DNA of 64,000 nucleotides, taken from assembly GCA_003260075.1 (NCBI GenBank), contig QLIY01000612.1, positions 35,179 through 99,178 of the forward strand, read 5' to 3'. Source of the DNA: Phallusia mammillata. Taxonomy: Eukaryota; Chordata; Ascidiacea; Phlebobranchia; Ascidiidae. Made by a program: the position numbers and the translations under genes. Of this stretch, positions 12,124-32,467 are shown piece after piece (position 1 is the stretch's first letter; each line of letters starts with the position of its first letter). The notes beneath the pieces are model-generated. The model saw nothing but the letters and a program-made list of their open reading frames with translations. It did no database searches and was not told the DNA's origin.

Positions 12124-12350
12124 GCTTTATGGGTCAGAGATGTAAGCGGGCCCGAACCCGAAAGAATAAGCACGGCCCGTTTTAAGAAGTCCGTTTAGGC
12201 CCAAAAGTTTGATCGACAGTCTATACATATCCCCCCCCCCGCTTTATGGGTCAGAGATGTAAGCGGGCCCGAACCCGAAAGAATAAGCCCGAAGAACGGC
12301 CCTGACCGTTTTCCCGTTTAGGCCCAAAAGTTTGATCGACAGTCTATACA
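12124..12350. repeat. About 107-bp direct duplication split by exactly ten C
   Basis: Bases 12124-12230 recur from 12241 after C x10 (12231-12240), with one copy lacking a short internal segment. The unit is rich in gggcccgaacccg words, which also occur in a dispersed repeat near 23930-24220. Confidence 0.75.
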
Positions 12351-12523
12351 TTATAGCCCCAGCAAAGACCAAGACAACAAACACAATAGACAATAATAGC
12401 CTTAACTGGGTGTTTAAGGGCTGTTGGACGGACATAGAATGTGAAGTCAGGCCCGAATTAATCGAATTAATCCCGTTTGTTAAAAAACCCGGCCCGACCT
12501 CTAACTCTGGTATGGATCGTCTA

Positions 12524-12798
<275 letters not shown>

Positions 12799-14077
12799 NG
12801 CATATGGCTAATAGGCTGGTAATACTCTTTTAAGTTCTACAAAATGTATTTAGAGCAGTTTGCATACACGGGAATTATGTTTAATCAATAAATGTATGCA
12901 CGTATACCATTTATTGTGACTGACATAATAACCCGTAATGTTTCGCGACCCCAAAATGATATTACGCGACCCCAATTGAGGTCGCGACCCACAGTTTGAG
13001 AAGCCCTGGTCTATACAACCTGTGCTTTCTTTAGTTCATTGACGCAAATGCAAAAGCTTGTATTATGGAAAGACAATAGCAAAACGTGGCTTTGCCAAAT
13101 ACAAACAACAAACCCACACAAAACCAAAGAAATGTTCATAAAGTTGAAAGAGCAAAACATTTCATTTTCTGAAGCTGCGTGGTGAAAGTTCAAAACAAAA
13201 GCGGACACAACAGAATTTCACAGTTAAATGGTGCGAGAAGCATTTTTACGAACAATCGGGTTCCGACAGACCTTGTATAATAAGAACATTTTAGGATAGG
13301 CAAGAATATTTTGTAGCCGGTCCTTTGCAGTGACAAATTGCTCTGAAATTGTTTTACGTTTGTGGAATCCAACCCTCGGCTTTACCTGAAAAACATCACA
13401 AATTTGAAAAAAATGAAAAGAATATGAAACTAACTTATTTCTATGCAGTTAAAAGCATTTCACGGAAATCTTTTTTCATTGATTTTTTTCACAGTTAGCA
13501 AACTTTGCCAATTTATGCAAATGTGCTTTACTTGAATTGCAATTTTTGAACAAATGTTTATGTAAAGTGGATCCATTTGACACTTCTTTGTTGTTTAATT
13601 CATGATGGTTGACAGTAAAGGTTTATTTTCTACCATACGTTGTCTAGGAATAAGCTGTTTTTCAAAATTTGATAACGCACTACTGAGTTAAATCACCTGC
13701 GTAAAACACTACGAAAATGCGCCACAAAAATTATGCACGGGTTTTTGTATGAATCAAGTCTAAGTCGTTTCTCCCAAACCAAAATCCCAAGTTTAAAATG
13801 TCGATTGTGGGTGGGAAAATACCAAGCTAGGTGGAAACCAGTTTTGTCAAATTATTGTGATGGTAAAGTAACAACAGCTTATGATTCAGTGCGACATGAA
13901 AAACAGACGAAATTTGCAAGTGCGGCTCACGTGTGAACTAAAATCCCTCTTCAAAAACTCTGGCTCTGCCCAAAATACCATCACGTTTGCGACTTTTAAT
14001 TACTGTGGATGGCTTGAAACCAACAATTAAGGAGTTTTCTGTTCCAACTGATAAGTAGGCGTTGTTAGGTTGCGACT

Positions 14078-20766
<6,689 letters not shown>

Positions 20767-22549
20767 TTCGTCTTTCACAACAATGCCTTTGTTACATCAT
20801 TAACAACAAAACATATCTATTTCTGCTGATTGATACAAGCATAGAGCTGTCTTACATGTGTGATAATGTTTTGGAAATACCAGAAATCGACCATTAACAC
20901 AATAGCTCTATCGGGAAATGACGCAATGTGATGATATTACGTGTGGTGTGGCGGTGCGCTGAAATTAATCATAGTTTATGCTGCCAACCCGACTTTTATT
21001 GCTGTATTGATTACTGCTGACCATTTATAAATCAAACGATGTCAATACCTCCACTGCATGCTTATCCTGTGCTAAGCTATACACTGTACTAAACCTATTG
21101 CTAGCAACTGAAAGCATTGATAAATCGTATGTGGCTTAAACTGCGAAACGAATACTTACAGCTCTTTTTTCACATAAGACAGTTGTTCTGTATTGGGTTA
21201 CTGATTAGTATATCAATTATATTTATATTGGCTCTTCGGAAATAAGGTGCCTGACATATCGCCATACATTTTTGACAAGATGTGTGTCTTTCTGGCATGC
21301 CTATGTTATGCAAGAACCTGGCAGTATCTACATAAATACTTGACTGTGCGTGAAAATAGGAACATGTCACATTTTATAAATGTTTAACTTGAAACTGACC
21401 ACAGCGAAATGATTTGACCTGAAACTCTTTTCATCCTGAAAAGCCACACTTGATTCATCTGCTGCAATTGTTATTCTACGTCACAACGACAGTTTGTTGC
21501 GTCACACTGACAAAAGCCTTTCTCAGCTGCATGTGAAACAAGTTCTACTTTTAACCCGCCATGACTGTCGCTTCAAAGGGAAGTGTTACGTCACAATTGA
21601 GGGAGGAAACACCTGTATTTGGCTCACCCTGATAAAATATTCTCCAGTACAGCACAGTATAATAAAAAACACAACCAAAACGCGTTTCTTCTGCTAAAAA
21701 GAAACCTGTAAACTGATTGTGCTTGACTGTTACAATCTGCTGTGCACAGCCTCGGGCCGCTTTTACGATCTGAAGCGTTTGAGAGAAACAGACGGGACGT
21801 AGTTAGTCAACGCATCTTTATCTATATCAGTCTCACACGCGTTTTCACACCAGCCGTGTGATTAAAGAAGAAAAGTTTTTGATAACCGCTGGGGTCATGT
21901 ATTTGTCAGTCTTTGTCGGCACACGAAACGTAAACGTACACAAAGGTTGACTTTGTCGGTGTGCAGGTGTTTGCATTGTCTACCTCTGTTGATTTTTATG
22001 AGTTTCTATTTTTAACTAGAACCAGGATGTTGTATGTATTGTTGACGTTTTTTTCGCCATATTGTTGCACTTGTTGTTGTTTTGAAGCGCATGGCTTTCT
22101 TTTAATGGCACAGTTCGAAAGGAAAACCCATAATTATTTCAGTGCGACCAGCGCGCGTCAAAACAATAGCTCTAAAAACAGTCCGCACCGCTCGAAACAC
22201 AATACAAAATGCCATGAAACTTGGGTTTTCAATGAACTATATGGCCTTGGTACTTTGTGGAATATTGAGCAGATTTGTGTGTCTTTTCTCAAAACCTTGT
22301 TTTTGCATGTGCACAATCACCAAATAACATTAGTGTTTTAAGTTGTTGACATATGAGCATGTCTGCTGTAGCTGCTCTTTCATGTGAAAACTTTTCATGC
22401 CCACGGCATTCTCATTGGCCAGGCTGTACTGAATTGACCGCGACCCGACAGTGACACCTACCGCTTAAAGTTATGTTTCTAAACCTAACAGGTACCATAG
22501 TCACAAATATACACAACAAATTTTCTGAAGTTCAATGTAGAAACTGATG
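20767..22549. other. Gene-free spacer
   Basis: Short open frames occur on both strands, but none has family motifs, a good splice framework or codon bias. I see no gene or clear repeat here. The segment separates the 5' end of protease 2 from the 3' end of the peptide gene. Confidence 0.5.
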
Positions 22550-22555
22550 TTTATT
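22550..22555 (-). terminator. Polyadenylation signal of the peptide gene
   Basis: AATAAA on the minus strand, 41 bases downstream of the TAA at 22596-22598. Spacing supports this as the gene's 3' end. Confidence 0.6.
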
Positions 22556-22595
22556 TACAGACAAAAAGTTGCTTGGAAATGAAAGCCACTACATA

Positions 22596-24546
22596 TTAGA
22601 TAATGTACATAGGGGCGCTTGAAGCTATGGTAGGCTGGCTGTCTCGCATTTTACGAACAAACATCTTAAACCAGTTGTTGAATTCCTTGTCGACATCTTG
22701 CCGATCCTCATTTAGGTAAACTGCGAGATCGTTTTGAGGCAGCAGATTGTCGATCAGTTCTTCTTCCATTTCTCCACCGCGTTTACCTGATAAGGCATAG
22801 ATTTATTTGTTTGTGAGTTTTTTTTACTTAAAGAATGCAACTATTCCTTGATTGTATGTGTACCTGACCGCTGCTTGTGTACACTTTTTAAAATTTAGTC
22901 TCTTCTTTGTTTTTGGCAAAATTTTGAGATATGTGTCATTGACATTGACCTGGTGTGTACCATTTAGATTGCGGATTTAATCCCATATAAAAGCAGGGGT
23001 ATAGGTCTTCACATCTTTACCTATTGGATTGTCAAAATTAGATTAAACAAACAGTTCGAATGCTATGTTTTGCAATTAGTTTTATATGAAATGCCGGGGC
23101 ATACTACGTAAACTTAGACGTATATAATTGGGGTCTATATGCTGTTACAAAAAATCAGGTTAATTGGGGTCTATATGCTGTTACAAAAAATCAATACCCA
23201 AATCGATGCCAGTTAAATTTGGATATTTTAAACTTCAAAGTTTGTTCCATTTTGGAAAGTTTCTGTGAAAAAAACTAATGTAGAAAGATATTTTAGTTGA
23301 ACGACTGAAGTGGTGGTTTTTAATATTCATAAGGTATAAGGTTCACTTTACCGGCTAAAAACAAATAGTCGTAAGAGAAAAAATGCAATTTATGGTGATG
23401 GATAAGACTCTTTGACTAGAATCTGGTTCTAGTTTATTATATACATCTACTTTTCGTCACCAAGGCCTTAAACACGAAATATTTGTGAGAAAAAGAAATT
23501 TCGCTGTCATTTTTGTAAAAAGTTCATGAATCACTGTAATAAAGCATTACAACGTTGTATTTTAGTTTTAAATTTTATGCTTACATTACCTGTTCCTTGC
23601 ACTCCACAAAAGGCTTCCCATAATTCCTGACTGACACGAAAGTCTTTACACAGCGACAGTTTCACCAATCTTTCGTTGAGACCTGTTAAAACAAGTGAAT
23701 ATATTTCTAACACTCAGCTGTTATTTCAAACCTCATCTTTGTGTTAAGGTTAAACAACCAGGCGTTTTTGTAATTTTTCGGCGACGTGACCAGGAAGGTC
23801 AGAATTGTAAGCGCCCCTTTATTTACGACCTGAACCAGAATTGTAAGTAGGGCCGGATTCAGTCATTGGTCATTATGTGTTATTGTCCATTGTGTATGTG
23901 AATTATTTTAGGCATGTCAAACAAACTTTCGCGCCTAAATGGGCTTCTCAAAAACAATTCGGGTTGGGGTCGGGCTTCGGGCGTATACTTTCAAATTCGG
24001 GCCAGGTTCGCGCTCGAATTTCGGGCCGGCTTAAAACTCTGGTCCCGAATCCAAAAGTACAAGCCTGAAACCAAAAATATATCAAAACAAAAAAGTCCGT
24101 AATGTCGATAAAATGCCGGTACATATGATACCGAGTGTGAAACCAGCCTCGTGTAAAACCCTTTTTTTCAAACGAATCCAAAAAGCCCAACCCAGGCCCT
24201 GGTTACAACTCTGTTGCAGGTTTTACACAAAGTTGAAAGCCAAACCAAAACCAAAAGTACAAGATTGGAACATTACCTCAATCCGGAGTTTGTTTAATTT
24301 AATTCTCTGTTTATGCTCGAAAATAAATTTACTATTGCGAAATTGCGGCACAAATCAAAACCATAAATGAGGCAGAACCTGGATTTGTAATTTTGTTTCA
24401 AGTCAGTAAAACTTTTACCTCTTTTATACCACCAAATTGCTGTCATATATACCTGCAGTCTGATGCATAGGTAGGGCGCTGCTTTCTTGAAATGCTTCGC
24501 AGAGAAGAATCACTGCTACGGTCGAAAGAAATGTAAGGCGCGCCAT
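22596..24546 (-). CDS. Putative amidated disulfide-loop peptide precursor
   Basis: Three exons, 24546-24453, 23682-23590 and 22786-22596, all joined in phase 1, encode 125 residues. Residues 1-24 are a signal peptide (MARLTFLSTVAVILLCEAF, cleavage likely after SSA). Exon 2 is a symmetric 93-base exon encoding the core, with Cys43 and Cys57 the only cysteines after the signal, enclosing KDFRVSQELWEAF. The core ends GVQGT and is followed across the intron by Gly63-Lys64-Arg65, a classical amidation plus dibasic cleavage site. The remainder (66-125) is acidic and probably helical, with a further Arg-Lys at 107-108. This is the architecture of a neuropeptide or hormone precursor, predicting a 38-residue C-terminally amidated peptide with one disulfide. 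I do not recognise the family; it fits none of calcitonin, somatostatin, vasopressin or insulin. An AATAAA lies 41 bases beyond the stop. Confidence 0.72.
23128..23192. repeat. About 32-bp tandem duplication
   Basis: The unit attggggtctatatgctg plus ttacaaaaaatca occurs twice in the second intron of the peptide gene. Non-coding. Confidence 0.65.
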
Positions 24547-27062
24547 GGTTTGTTTGAGTAATATTAAACACAAGATTAACTCAGTCGACTACGAATTGTT
24601 ACAAATCTGAAAACAAATACGTCTGATTTATTGTATTCCTAATTAAACCGTTTTTCAATGACAACATGTTGGTTTTATCGATGCCATTATCGTAATTGAT
24701 AATTATCAATACTTCTGCTTCAATTTTTTGCGCCCAGAAGTCTGCCTCTGAATCAAACCTGCCTACTACAGAGTGCATCAGATGTGAAACGATTTTAGGG
24801 ATTTCAGCATTTCCATGACTCGTTATTGCAACTGCCGTTCTTTTCGACCAATAAGCATATATGCGTGACATAAAATTACCTGTTTATTCAGCCATGGTCT
24901 CAATGCACATGGGTGATAAAAAAATACCTGGCCACATTAATAATTAAACGTGTAACCCTTTTTGCGGACTGTTGACCACCGTGGGTTTGATGAGAATCCT
25001 TGATGGGAAACCATGCCACCAATATGGATTTGACTGGACAAATCGCCTGCAATATGTATTTTGCGCATCATGAATAATGAAAATAAGTGGACGATTAAAA
25101 TTCTGTTTCTTGTTACACGATATGCACCGAGATCAGCTTAGACGTTTTAGTATGATGTTTAAATGGCAAGCATGTTTATAACATGCATATAGTTTCTAAG
25201 CCTGAAGACAATGGTATTGACCGTCGCTTTAAGGTGTTCACCAAACGCTTTGCATGTTTCTTTTTTGATTTGAAAAGTCTCATCGTTACCACTTAACTTT
25301 TTAAATATTACTTTGAAGCTACACGATAGTACGTGTCCATGCTTAAAAGACAACACATTTTTTTAACCAATAAACACAACCTAATAGAAACTAACTAACA
25401 TTTATTTGTATGTAAAGGTTTTTCTAAATACAAATGACGGAACACAAAAAGCAAAGCAAACTAATGGTCGTTTTTGCGCACAACAACCATTATCTGAGTT
25501 TATTGCCTAGTCTCACCAGGTTATTGACAAGATTATGTTTTTTCATGTGAATTCACCAACGCAAGAAAAAAAGTTGTTACAACGCAACGTTTTCTTAAGC
25601 CTTTTCCTACTGTATAAAGTCTGTACTTAGTCCAACATATATTTTCTTACTATTTGCTGAAGTAGATCAGGTACCGTTAGCTGCTAATGTCGGGATCCCT
25701 GTGTGTTCTCGATTATATACAGGCTTGAAGGGCGCATTGCGGCGGGTGGATGTAAATTCTTTATGCGGAAATAAAATGTATTCAGTAAACGGAATATTCG
25801 TCCAATTCCCAGGTGGGCTTCGTCCCGCGAAATTCCAGCGCACACTTAGTAAACATGATCCGCGAATCAATGTCCAACGGCCACATAGGCGTCACTGCGA
25901 GTCGGCGATAATGCCGGGCCGAATTTTGATAGCGCTCGTTTCCAAACGCCGTTGACACTAATGGCTGGTAACGCGTTATTCCAAACTTTTCCTCGTTGCA
26001 TAATTCCATGAGTAATGCATAGAATAATGAATAAGGGTTTGACACCTGACTGGCCGATGTTTTTTGGGAATTTGGCTTTGCACTACAGAGGGTTGACAAA
26101 GGCTATTTTGCGTGCCAAACTATTGGACACACCGTAGCATTAATCAGAGAACAGTTTGCGATATTGTTTTTATTTAAAATGAGTCAAACAAGCGGTAATC
26201 GCGACCTAAAGCGATTTGTGTCACATAAATAAAGTCTCTAATTTTTGGCAAAATAGTGACAGGTAGTTCGCACTATTTTGCAAAAAAAATCGTTGACTAT
26301 TAGACACTTTCTCTTTAACACAAAATTGTCGTTTTCGTACTGTGCAATAAATTCAACTTGATTGGCAATTTGTTTTGTGTAAATTCTCAAGAGAATCGAG
26401 GAACGTGACGAACGTCAATCATGGTTGCAACATCATTACCTTTGCTAACATCAACTGTGGTTTTATAGTGATAGATGATTGTTGAGTGGATGACAAATGT
26501 GCAGCTTGGCTCACATCTATCCAAGCCTTTTAATCACCCTGGAAATAACCTATTACGAATAAGGAGTAAAATCTACGGATTTCGGCTTCAAAGCGAAGAT
26601 AATTGGCGAAAAAAATGTTGTATTATTTATGATTTAAATTTCGCATGAAAGAGGATGTTTGATTGCATAAAAGCCTTGTGAACTTTTTCTGGCCTTGATT
26701 GGATAGAGTATTGTTTCAAATGACGTTGAAATTTGACCCTTAAATGAGGTTGAAAGATTAAAATTGGGACTTGGCAGGAGTTTCTGAACCCACATAACTG
26801 TGCAATACAGGTTATGCTTATCTGTCACCGGTAACAGATGATGCTGCTACAAATTACGTGAATTATTTACACAGATGCAAGTTAGCATTACGGAAAATGA
26901 CTTGATGCCGTTATTTAACAACAGTAGTTTGTGATACGATTCTTGGTTGTTCTTTTTTACATATAACTAGCATTTTTCGACCGCAAAACTGCTATGGAAA
27001 TGGCATATAATGTGACCATTTGTCACTAAAGTTTTGACAAAACTTTTGTCATTAACATAGAT

Positions 27063-27560
27063 CAGGGGTGCACAACCTTTTTTCTATGACGGCCGCATCG
27101 CAGGTCCTAATTTCACCAACGGCCGCCAATTGCTTGCTTGTTATTGTTTTAAAATTACTGGTGCAAAGAAATAGGTTTACATCATACATATTCCATCTAC
27201 CATCCGCTTACAAAGCCCAGATTAATAATTTCTAACTTAGTGCTTAGGTTGAGCTGAACATACCTAGCTGTTTATGACATCATAATCTGTTTTGTGACGA
27301 TTGCGGTGCTTGTTTTTTCACATTGTTTGCACACAATTGGCGTACAAAAAGTCTGGCACATACGGTTACTAGGCTGGTAATCTTTTTTCCAATCCCACGA
27401 AATCTGTTCAGAGCAGTTTGAAAATCAAAATATTCAGCAAAATAGTTTTAGTTACGTCACGGCCGCCAGTACATGTACTTTAATATACATGCGGTCACGG
27501 CCGCACAAACTCGTCTCCGCGGCCGCATGCGGCCGTACGACCGCAGGTTGTGCACCCCTG
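27063..27560. mobile_element. hAT-type MITE, copy 1 (CAGGGGTGCACAACC ends)
   Basis: Terminal inverted repeats CAGGGGTGCACAACC and GGTTGTGCACCCCTG flank about 470 bp with many ggccgc words. Flanks acatagat and acatatat form an imperfect 8-bp target duplication typical of hAT elements. No transposase. No gene seen in 24547-29859. Confidence 0.85.
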
Positions 27561-27925
27561 ACATATATGTTAATCATTTAGTTGCGATGGTTCCAAAGTT
27601 CAAGTCTTGTGTATCGAATGCCAGGGGTGGTTTAGCATAATATACTTACACTTTTTGTGTACCTATGAGTTATGGTTACTGTTTATTATACTGTGCCCGA
27701 AACAACACTCCGCCGACCTTGGGCTAAGGTCGTTTCTCGTATGATAACTGCCGCTGATTTACCCTAAAGGCAGAGTCGAGGCACTGCTCAGATGTTTTAA
27801 GGTTGACTGACATAATTAATTGAAAATACGATAAAATATTTCATGAAATCACACCGAACTTTCTGTTGTTATTTTCACGAACCGCCTCTTGCCCCCAGAC
27901 GTTGACAATTGACATGACTTTAGTA

Positions 27926-28408
27926 CAGCGGTGCACAACCTTTTTGCTAAGACGGCCGCATCGCAGATCCTTATTTCACCAACGGCCGCCAATTACCTGC
28001 TTGTTTTTGTTTTAAAATTTATTGTGTGAAAATAGGGCTTGTCCCACCTACATAAACCATCTAATGGCGTACAAAAAGCCTGGATAATTTAAAACTTGAT
28101 CCACAGATTGAGCTAAACAGTCTGAGCTATTTATGACGTCATAATCTATATTGTGACGCAAGAGGTGACTGTTTATTTGCATTGTTTGCATACAATAGGC
28201 GTATATAAAGTATGATGCACAGGGGGTTACTAGGCAGGTAATATTCTTTAGTCTTACAAAATCTATTTAACGCAGTTTGAAAGTCAAAATATTTAGCAAA
28301 AGAGTTTTTTTACGTCACGGCCGCCAGTGCATATATTTTAATAAACATGTTCACGGCCGTACAAAATCATCTATTCGGCGGCATGCGGCCGCAGGTTGTG
28401 CACCCCTG
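27926..28408. mobile_element. hAT-type MITE, copy 2 of the same family
   Basis: Same ends and internal sequence as 27063-27560, diverged. Flanked by a perfect 8-bp target duplication, ctttagta. Non-autonomous. Confidence 0.88.
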
Positions 28409-29859
28409 CTTTAGTATCAACAAAATTCTACGTAATTCTTGTACCAAATGGTTCCCTAATGCTGCCACTGTCGAAAGATGCTCAAAAAGCTCCGCACACT
28501 AAAGACAACATTTAATTCAGATGCGCTTCAACTGGGCAAAACAATAAATGCAAACTTGAACAGTATTAACTAATTAATTCCAAAACCTCAAAAGAACGTT
28601 ACGTAGCATAAAACACGCCAAGAATGTCCGCCATGGATTTATGGATAAGCTTATAGTATTTCATACCGAAACGAAACAGAACAAAGTTACTATTTTTGTA
28701 TAATTATTTATTTCGTTTCTTTTTCGTTCTGCTATTGATGTGCTACTTTCGTTACTTTACGGTTTCACCGAAATAAAAACTACACGCTATTTTGATTTTA
28801 TTCCCTTAGTGCTGTTTCCAACCCTAAACCCTTTCGCAAAAAATTCAGAACAAAATACCGAAATTAAATGTAGCGATATCTTGTTCAGTCCTGTTTTATT
28901 TTTTATTTCGGTAATTAAGCAATTTTTTTTTATATATTTCGTTCTGGTATGAAACACTGAAGCCATGGGCTGACAAAATACACACTAATAGTTCCCTCTA
29001 CAAACGTGAAAAATGTGCACCAAGACTTAAACTATGAACAACTTACACGGATAAGAAGGGCATTGGATAAATTGTCAAGGCTGAAGCCACACAACACGGT
29101 ATGTCACGTTTTCGAACTACAAGAATAATACAAAGCTTCGTTGAATGTGCACTGTAGGGTAATGTCTACAACAGGATGGGCTGGTGAAAGAGCAGCTTTC
29201 TGATGTGTTCCAAAGGCACTGGTTGCAAGTACAATTTTACACACCTGCAGCGGGTTTTCAAAAATACCTTCAAAACTCTGATATGGTATAATTGGGGTTC
29301 AAAGGTCAAGAGGAATTCAGTTTTCATGTTATGTTTAACAATTTTAACAGGAAACTAAAATAACCCGATTGAAGTGTGCAAGTTTGAGCAGGTAAATGAG
29401 CTGAGATGGCTTAGCAGTTTAACAGGATTCGTGCGATTTCCATTCCAAACAGATAAATGCAAAAACAAAATGCACTCTTGGTACGAGAGGCCGAAACGCC
29501 AAACTGAAGCAGAAGACGGTTTTCGGGCGACGCTAAACTCAACAGAATTTCCATCTGTTTCCACAGTCGTTACAGAACACAAATGTGGTCATCGGCTCGT
29601 CCGAGCTGCGGGTTTGCAACTGTCAAAAAGAGTGAATAGTTTAAGAGCTAGCATGGTCAATAANTTTTTTTCTGACAAAAATGTACCTAAAAAGTGCAAA
29701 AAAAAGTTTTTGTGCGAAGTAAAAAAAATTTTAATTTTGGAACCCTTATCTGGCACTTGGAAACGTATCCGCAACACAAGCTATTCAAATTCAAGTAATT
29801 TATCAAATAAACAAAAAAATTGCCAACGTCTTTCAATTGCCAACGTTATGTTTGCCCAG

Positions 29860-31843
29860 GTTTGATGACGTAGTTGAAGGTGGCAACTCGCTATTGGTCG
29901 ATATGTTCCACGTGATCGACATTCTGCGGAAACAGTCGCCCGACGATTTCCGGGTTTTGTCACGTGTTCCCGTTCATTTCGCCACGATTGATTACGAAAG
30001 ACAACATCCGGCCCACGTGATCCACAGAAAACCAATCATATCGCTCGATTACGACGACAGGGTGGGTGTGGCGAGGGTGCGGTCGATGTCTTATTACAGA
30101 GATTAGCGGCATATTTCAGCCCCAAACCTAAATATTAGTTTTAAACCCGAGTTTCCGGCCAACTTAACCGAATAAACTAATTTGGCAAAGATGTCTCCAT
30201 AACGTCAAGCCAAGGTTACATCAGGTGTTTTTATGGCATGCCAAATTATTTGCCAATTTTTTTGTTCGAGTTCATTTTATTAAAGTGTAAACTTCACACA
30301 CGAATTTGTATGTTTTCTGATTAATATCTAAATCAACTGAGACAAACCACTTACACACTTAAACGTTGACACGGGAGATTTTTACCATTTTTGCATCTTA
30401 AGTAAATTGGCATGCACAATTTTAAAGCTTGCCGATCCTTATGCCCAGTGGTGGGATTTAGCCGGTTCGCACCGGTTCTATAGAACCGTCTCACGACATT
30501 TTATGAGATCAGCGAACCGGTTAGCATTACTGGTTACTGTCAATGGACTTTTGTAAAAGAACCGGCTGAAGAATCTGACTTTTGTGATAGAACCGACTGA
30601 CAAAAAAATTGAATCCCACCACTGCTTGTGCCATAGAATGTATGCTGCACGTAACAATTCATTGCACAATCTATGCGCATGTACGTTGCAAAAGGTCAAA
30701 GAAAGGTCACAGGATGTTTGATAACGATTCAGGTTGTTGGATTTGGTTGGAATCCTGGATTAGAAGATCCTTTACGAGTTCACGAAGACGACGTTGAATC
30801 GTTCTACAGAGCTTACGTCAAACTACAAAAACTTATTGAAGACCCTAAAAATCAAGTTAGTAATCAAAGTTGCACCTAATGATAATAGAAATTTTAGTAT
30901 TTTTTGTGGTGTGTTTGTGTTAGAAGTCTTTAAAGTCAGAAAAATATTCGAATCATTTTGTTTTAACTTAGTTAAAATTTCGTCTGAAATCGGGTGATAT
31001 GTTGTTTTTCAACAACCGTCGGATGTTGCATTCAAGAGATGGTTACAAGACGAACGGTGGTGTCAGGCACCTTCAGGTGGGGCTAAAGAGCTGGAACTTT
31101 GGTTAACATCGGATTTGATAAAACATAACTTTTGATAACCTGATTTATTTATACCCAGCATAAAGGTTAAGTTTAGACTGACTGTCCTAAAATTCATAAA
31201 ATGTAAAATCTCATACTTTTTGTTTCACGGGGTTCGAACCTAGGACGCTCCCGGGGACGAATCCCGATCATGTTTTGTATGTCTGTATGTGGGTCAGGCG
31301 CGCCAGGCCATTCGGCCAAGTTCCTGCCCTAAAATCTCATACTGTAGCCAACGACTTCTTAACGTAAAGGATAGCGCCCCCTATGGGCGATTTGTATAAT
31401 AGTTTGTTTCACAGAATATCAGGTTAATATTAATGGTCCAAATTGATTAATAAAATTGTTTATTTTTTTAATGAAGACATTACATGATAGTAATCTACAA
31501 AGTGTGCAAACTGTTTCCGACCATTGAGTGTAAAAAAAACATTGACATGAGGGATATAAATGTTTAAACGTCCCGTTGTTGTCATCAGCAACGAAAATTT
31601 TTTAATTTGATGCAGAATCCGGTTAATTGCAAGAAATAGTTTGGCTTATTGGATTTTCTATTAACCGGAGTCGTCTTTATTTCTTACATTCAACATAGCA
31701 TATAAAATATTTGTTAAAAATTAATCTATTTCCAGGGTTGTTATCTAAACAGCGAGGACCTTCGCAGCAAGTATATGGTTCTCGGAAGGAAACTAAATCG
31801 GCCAGTGGTGGCGCCAAAGATCGGAAACTGCAGCAGTATTTAA
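29860..31843 (+). CDS. BBOX1: Gamma-butyrobetaine dioxygenase-like, copy A (3' exons only)
   Basis: Four exons, 29860-30061, 30733-30855, 30972-31076 and 31736-31843, correspond to exons 7-10 of the full copies at the same sizes and phases. They encode the second half of the TauD-like fold, including the third iron ligand (His in RRMLHSRDGY) and the 2-oxoglutarate-binding Arg (GGVRHLQ). The first six exons, including the zinc site and the HxD iron motif, are not found upstream; the preceding sequence has an ambiguous base at 29664. It is therefore either a truncated pseudogene or a gene whose 5' part was lost in assembly. The remaining coding sequence is intact. A hAT-like MITE lies in the first intron. 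Confidence 0.8.
30446..30624. mobile_element. hAT-type MITE, CAGTGGTGGGATTCA family, copy 1
   Basis: Ends CAGTGGTGGGATT and AATCCCACCACTG. The interior holds the family words gcgaaccggttagcattac and agaaccggctga. Flanks cttatgcc and cttgtgcc are a 7/8 target duplication. Confidence 0.85.
31224..31320 (-). repeat. tRNA-derived SINE-like unit, copy 1
   Basis: On the minus strand the unit opens with an A-box-like TGGCCGAATGG and closes with a B-box-like GGTTCGAACCC, about 60 bases apart, and recurs at 33681 and 33961. It resembles a long-variable-arm tRNA (Leu/Ser type), but I cannot fold a complete acceptor stem, so it is a tRNA-like repeat, not a tRNA gene. Confidence 0.55.
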
Positions 31844-32296
31844 ATTTCAACTGGGGAGCAGAATTTTTTTTCTTTAAATATTTAAATTTTAGATTGCAAA
31901 ATTGCACCATATGTTTCTTTTTGAATTGTGCTGTTTTGTGACGTTTCAATAATGCACTACGACCTCACAATACACTTGTTGCACTAATGGTCTATTTTAA
32001 ACTAAAATTATTAAATATCTCAATTTTTGTTGTGATCACCTTGCCTATAGGCGCTTGGGTATTGAGCAAAGTTTTTCTACTGTGGGTTCTTGTGTTAGTA
32101 GCTCCACCGCGCATGGACATAAGATGAACTTGCATCCAGCAAGGTCACAGGATCACACAATAAGTCTCCTTTAGAGCGAACAAACCTACGAAGGATCGAA
32201 ACAACAGTTTCAGTAAGAGATGAAAACCATCAGTGAAAAGACTTGAACTAACGATCACTGTTTGCCTTTTTCTGCTATACAGTAAAACCATTAGAC

Positions 32297-32465
32297 CAGT
32301 GGTTCTTAACCTTTTTTCCTTGCTGCACCCCTTTCAAATCACCAACCAATTTTCGCACCCCCCTGGGTTTTTGTATTTATATGAAATAGACCTGACCAAC
32401 CCTAATGATTCAGCATCCCCGCACCCCCTAGGAACAGTCCTCGCACCCCTGGTTAAGAACCCCTG
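32297..32465. mobile_element. hAT-type MITE (CAGTGGTTCTTAACC ends)
   Basis: Ends CAGTGGTTCTTAACC and GGTTAAGAACCCCTG with a perfect 8-bp target duplication, cattagac. It sits beside the foldback at 32468. Confidence 0.88.
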
Positions 32466-32467
32466 CA

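Noticed and set aside
25667-26099. Overlapping open frames on both strands in a slightly GC-richer stretch
   Set aside because: Neither frame shows motifs or family resemblance; possibly an old repeat fragment.
29374-29865. 163-residue plus-strand open frame directly upstream of dioxygenase copy A
   Set aside because: It does not resemble dioxygenase exons 1-6, contains an ambiguous base, and runs through the intron into the exon 7 acceptor.
31224-31320. Functional tRNA gene
   Set aside because: A and B boxes are present, but acceptor and anticodon stems do not close and the unit is repeated.
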